A DNA stretch of 34,861 nt from Planctomycetota bacterium. GTDB taxonomy: Bacteria > Planctomycetota > Planctomycetia > Pirellulales > Pirellulaceae. Every line of letters starts with the position of its first letter. Positions within the stretch are counted from its first letter, which is position 1. This document shows positions 32,080 through 34,861 of this stretch, one piece after another. Position numbers and translations under genes: made by a program. The stretch lies in the NCBI GenBank assembly GCA_024277285.1, contig JAJRVM010000172.1:1-34861 (forward strand), given 5' to 3'. A model generated the notes under the pieces. That model did not search any database and had not been told where the DNA came from. It saw only the letters and a program-made list of their open reading frames with translations.

Positions 32080-33690
32080 CTAAACCAGCTTCAGTTCGCG
32101 TCCTTCACCATCACGGCAATCGAGATCCAAGTGCTCTGGGAACAAGGACTCACTCCCGAGGATTTGCACGGCCATTCCACCCTCTTCTTCGAGCAACGTG
32201 ATTTCCTTACGTTTCTTGTTATTCAAGTACGATGCCACTTGATCATTCACGCGTACGGTGACACGTGCGATATTGGGCTGTTGGCTCGCGAGCATCAGCA
32301 TCCGCACCACTTCGATCGACATACTCTCATCCGTCTTGACGGCACCCCGACCGTTGCAACAGGGGCAATCCGTATAGACACTCCGTTTCAAGCTAGGCCG
32401 GATACGTTGTCGCGTCATTTCGATCAGCCCAAAGGGGCTGGTACGAAGGATCTTCGTGCGTGCTCGATCCCGCTTCAGCGAATCTCGCATGGCACGCTCC
32501 AAGCCGCGGCGATGTTTTTCCTTGCGCATATCGATGAAGTCATTGACGATCACGCCACCGAGGTCACGTAAACGCAATTGACGAGCGATCTCTTTGGCCG
32601 CCTGCAGGTTCATCTGAAAGGCGGTCTCTTCGGCCGAGTCATCGGCGCGGAAATTCCCGCTGTTAACATCGATCGCCACGAGCGCCTCGGTCGGATCAAT
32701 CACGATCGACCCGCCGGCATCCAGCGGCACCTCACGTTTATGGATGCGTGCGATCTCGGCCTCTAACTTGTATTTGTGAAACAGTGGTTCTTTGCCGGAG
32801 TAGAGTTGCAACCTGCCTACGTGGCGTGGCATGACCAGTTGCAAGAACTCCTTGGCCCGTTCATACGCCGACTCTTCATCGACATAGATCGCATCGACAT
32901 CGTTGGTGAAGATATCGCGAATGGTACGGATGATCATGTCGCTTTCTTCGTAGATGTCGATCGGTGCCGGGTGCTTGCGAATCCGGCGCACGATGACTTT
33001 CCAAAGTCGCAACAGGTACGCGAGATCGCGCGAGAGTTCTTTCTTGGTACGTCCCTGGCCGGCAGTACGAACGATGAAGCCGAGCCCACGAGGCGGGTTC
33101 AATTCGAGCATTGTATCGCGCAATTTCCGCCGCTCGTCCTCGTCGTCGATCTTGCGTGACACACCGACGCGTCCCAGCGCGGGCATCAGCACAAGATACC
33201 GTCCGGGGATGCTGACGTAGGTCGACAGCGTCGGGCCCTTGGTACCAATCCCCTCTTTGATCACTTGGACAAGAACTTCGTCGCCACGTTTGAAAATCTC
33301 CTGGATCGGCGGCTTCACGCGTGGCCGAGTTCCGGGGCGGCGGCGATTGCGTTGCCGATCCTGGCGTTTATCGCCGTCGTTCGCCTTCAATTGTTCCTCA
33401 CGCGCTTCGCGTTCCGAGGCGATGATCTGTTGGGGATCATAGCCACCTTGGCGAAAGTACTGCGGTTCGACATCGCTGATGTGCAAGAATCCGTTGCGGC
33501 CAACACCGAAATCGACGAATGCCGCCTGAATACTGGGCTCCAGGTTGACGACGCGTCCCTTGTAGATGTTGCCAACGTAATTGTCCTGGCTAGCTCGTTC
33601 GATATAGAGTTCTTCGAGCAGGCCGTCTTCAACGATCGCGATCCGGCATTCTTCCGGTTGCGAGACGTTGATCAAGATTTCCTTTTTCAT
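32080..33690 (-). CDS. rng: Ribonuclease E/G family endoribonuclease
   Basis: 536 residues from the ATG at 33690, which gives the standard start MKKEILINVSQPEECRIAIV; the frame is open to 33789 but that extension is not conserved-looking. An S1-type RNA-binding domain (DNYVGNIYKGRVVNLEPSIQ, AAFVDFG) is interrupted by a charged insert of about 60 residues (KANDGDKRQDRQRNRRRPGT), then resumes with IKEGIGTKGPTLSTYVSIPG. The catalytic part has the metal-binding aspartates in ALVAIDVNSGN and VIVNDFIDM, and the Zn-link CPCCNGRG that joins two dimers. It processes rRNA and degrades mRNA. The long C-terminal scaffold of enterobacterial RNase E is missing, so the protein is G-like in length. DUF2344 precedes it by 150 bp and rplU follows. 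Confidence 0.92.
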   Translation of the reverse strand: MKKEILINVSQPEECRIAIVEDGLLEELYIERASQDNYVGNIYKGRVVNLEPSIQAAFVDFGVGRNGFLHISDVEPQYFRQGGYDPQQIIASEREAREEQLKANDGDKRQDRQRNRRRPGTRPRVKPPIQEIFKRGDEVLVQVIKEGIGTKGPTLSTYVSIPGRYLVLMPALGRVGVSRKIDDEDERRKLRDTMLELNPPRGLGFIVRTAGQGRTKKELSRDLAYLLRLWKVIVRRIRKHPAPIDIYEESDMIIRTIRDIFTNDVDAIYVDEESAYERAKEFLQLVMPRHVGRLQLYSGKEPLFHKYKLEAEIARIHKREVPLDAGGSIVIDPTEALVAIDVNSGNFRADDSAEETAFQMNLQAAKEIARQLRLRDLGGVIVNDFIDMRKEKHRRGLERAMRDSLKRDRARTKILRTSPFGLIEMTRQRIRPSLKRSVYTDCPCCNGRGAVKTDESMSIEVVRMLMLASQQPNIARVTVRVNDQVASYLNNKKRKEITLLEEEGGMAVQILGSESLFPEHLDLDCRDGEGRELKLV

Positions 33691-33840
33691 GAAACAGTCT
33701 CTGCCTTGTGTTAGTCGGGGCCCTACCAGGAGGCAACTGGCTGAACAGTTTACCGCGCCGGTATCGAGCCGGTTGATTTGTCGCGTCATCCCGCAGTCGT
33801 CCGCGGGATGGCAGTTGAGTCACTTTGAAATACGATGCGA

Positions 33841-34557
33841 TCATGAAACCAACTCGACTTCTGACCGCGTAATGATTTGTCCTTGCTGTTCGAGATCGGT
33901 CAATCCCAGCGCATGCAGCACGTCACGTGGACGTGCGGAAGCCTTGTCGGTTGCGCGCAACCGAAAGCGCACGATGCCGGCATGCAACTCGGCGGACATG
34001 AGATCAGCTCGAATATCGACCGGTTCGCGCCGGCCATCACGTGGCACCAGCAGCGACGAAGCAGCCAGCAGGGCCACGATCGCCTGCTCGACTTGCGCAC
34101 ATCGCTCGTCAGGAATGGGATACTGGTACAGCATCGACCGGACACGTGCCTTGCGCTGGCCCTCCGCGAGCGTCACCACCTCGGCAATGACCAAGCCGGG
34201 GGGCGCAAGCACATTGAGTCGCCGCAGCAACACTTGTGGTTCGACCGGTTCCACTAGTTCCAAATCCATCACTTCGCCATGGCCTTCGATGCCGAGTGCC
34301 AGGGCGGATGGGAAGCTCATTTTGGGTTTCGGATGAAATCCCTCGCTCATGCGCAACGCCAATTCAGCTCGCCGTAACAAACGTTCCACCGTCCGCGCCA
34401 AGTCGCGATGGCTGATCCAACGCAGATCGCCTTCCTTACGGAAACGAATGCGCACGCGTTGGTAGTTGTTTGTTTTCGGGGAGGGTATTGTCGACACGTC
34501 AGATCCAGTCTGATCCGAACCGCCTTCGCGACGGTCATCAAGGGAGTTTTCATTCAA
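33841..34557 (-). CDS. DUF2344 (TIGR03936, radical-SAM-associated) protein
   Basis: 238 residues. The hallmark core is RVRIRFRKEGDLRWISHRDL, then LLRRAELALRMSEGFHPKPK and MSFPSALALGIEGHGEVMDL, followed by a ferredoxin-like fold to the C-terminus. The family is usually encoded beside a B12-binding radical SAM protein (TIGR03960) and upstream of rng-rplU, an arrangement widespread in other phyla. The downstream half of that order is present here. Function is unestablished; an RNA-modifying role has been guessed from the neighbourhood. The first 30 residues are acidic/polar and variable. No clear ribosome-binding site precedes the ATG. Confidence 0.88.
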   Translation of the reverse strand: MNENSLDDRREGGSDQTGSDVSTIPSPKTNNYQRVRIRFRKEGDLRWISHRDLARTVERLLRRAELALRMSEGFHPKPKMSFPSALALGIEGHGEVMDLELVEPVEPQVLLRRLNVLAPPGLVIAEVVTLAEGQRKARVRSMLYQYPIPDERCAQVEQAIVALLAASSLLVPRDGRREPVDIRADLMSAELHAGIVRFRLRATDKASARPRDVLHALGLTDLEQQGQIITRSEVELVS

Positions 34558-34613
34558 TTGTTCGTCTTGCCAAGAAAAACTATCCGTCGAGGTCTCCCCT
34601 ACCGAAGCACTCT

Positions 34614-34622
34614 TCTATACCA
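34614..34622 (-). promoter_or_regulatory. Candidate extended -10 for the DUF2344-rng transcript
   Basis: On the minus strand TGGTATAGA forms TG-N-TATAGA, an extended -10 shape about 55 bases upstream of the DUF2344 ATG. No -35 at 16-18 bp is evident, so support is modest. Confidence 0.3.
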
Positions 34623-34641
34623 GGGAAGCTCATTTGACCGT

Positions 34642-34766
34642 TTTTCAAGCTCAAGGTTTTCAAGCTCAAGGGGCGTCTGCAGGGGGGTGCAAGCACCAAG
34701 TTGTGCCGCGCTCGGTTTCCAAAAGGGGCTGATCGCAAACCCAATCCATCAGAATCCAATCCATCA
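34642..34766. repeat. Two short 15-bp-period repeats in the last intergenic gap
   Basis: TTTTCAAGCTCAAGG occurs at 34642-34656 and again at 34657-34671 in perfect tandem. CCAATCCATCA occurs at 34741-34751 and 34756-34766, also with a 15-base period, the last copy overlapping the stop codon of the edge gene. Confidence 0.6.
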
Positions 34767-34861
34767 ATAACCGGCGCGCCGCGCTATTTTTTTCAGTTCC
34801 TCCTTCAAGAAAGCATCTACTTCGTGGGCACTTTGCATCTGCATTGCCGCTTGAGCAATCG
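34764..34861 (-). CDS. C-terminal end of an unidentified gene (cut by window edge)
   Basis: A minus-strand frame enters from the right edge and ends in TGA at 34766-34764. The visible tail is about 31 residues, with MQMQSAHEVDAFLKEELKK followed by IARRAGY, charged and likely helical. In many genomes the gene before DUF2344 encodes a B12-binding radical SAM protein, but this tail alone does not identify it. Confidence 0.45.
   Translation of the reverse strand, partial: IAQAAMQMQSAHEVDAFLKEELKKIARRAGY

Overview
The window looks like chromosomal DNA of a planctomycete, probably of the Pirellulales type. This rests on gene content: a DUF1080 (3-keto-disaccharide hydrolase) lipase-like secreted protein, a PQQ-type beta-propeller remnant, a MoxR/DUF58/BatA/vWA cluster with a DUF4159 protein, a DUF547 protein, an LptD-like outer-membrane protein and a B12-dependent ribonucleotide reductase with a C-terminal zinc ribbon. 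GC is moderately high and many intergenic gaps are filled with short palindromic repeats. No tRNA, rRNA, CRISPR array, transposase or phage gene was seen. The species assignment is inference.

Layout. 1-5.96 kb is repeat-rich and gene-poor: a terminator-bearing repeat, a decayed beta-propeller gene, a secreted DUF1080 protein, about 1.2 kb without a recognisable gene, a secreted parallel beta-helix protein and a four-helix membrane protein. Seven copies of a palindromic repeat bracket the last two genes. 5.96-9.5 kb holds a large flavoprotein-polyferredoxin fusion and a DUF547 protein. 9.6-19.1 kb is a coherent block: MoxR ATPase, DUF58, a BatA-like vWA protein and a vWA/GATase-like membrane protein on the minus strand, with an alpha-toroid/DUF4159 protein divergent on the plus strand. 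19.4-27.3 kb is envelope biology: an MMPL/RND exporter, a GT39-type glycosyltransferase, an LptD-like protein behind a strong sigma70-type promoter, and a DgkA-type kinase. 27.3-31.3 kb holds nrdJ with a clear intrinsic terminator and a tandem pair of NrdR-like operator boxes over its probable promoter. 31.3-34.9 kb carries DUF2344, rng and rplU in one direction (a classic neighbourhood, but rpmA is absent), plus the tail of an unidentified gene at the edge.

How the genes may work together. MoxR, DUF58 and the vWA proteins form the usual chaperone-ATPase plus vWA-client arrangement, here with inner-membrane anchors and periplasmic domains. The LptD-like, GT39 and DgkA proteins fit lipid and glycan assembly of a Gram-negative envelope. 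The rng-rplU segment is housekeeping. The most notable non-coding signals are the NrdR-type double operator, the palindromic repeat family with compensatory stem changes, a 67-bp three-hairpin element lodged between two operon genes, and a 118-bp tandem repeat abutting the rplU stop codon.
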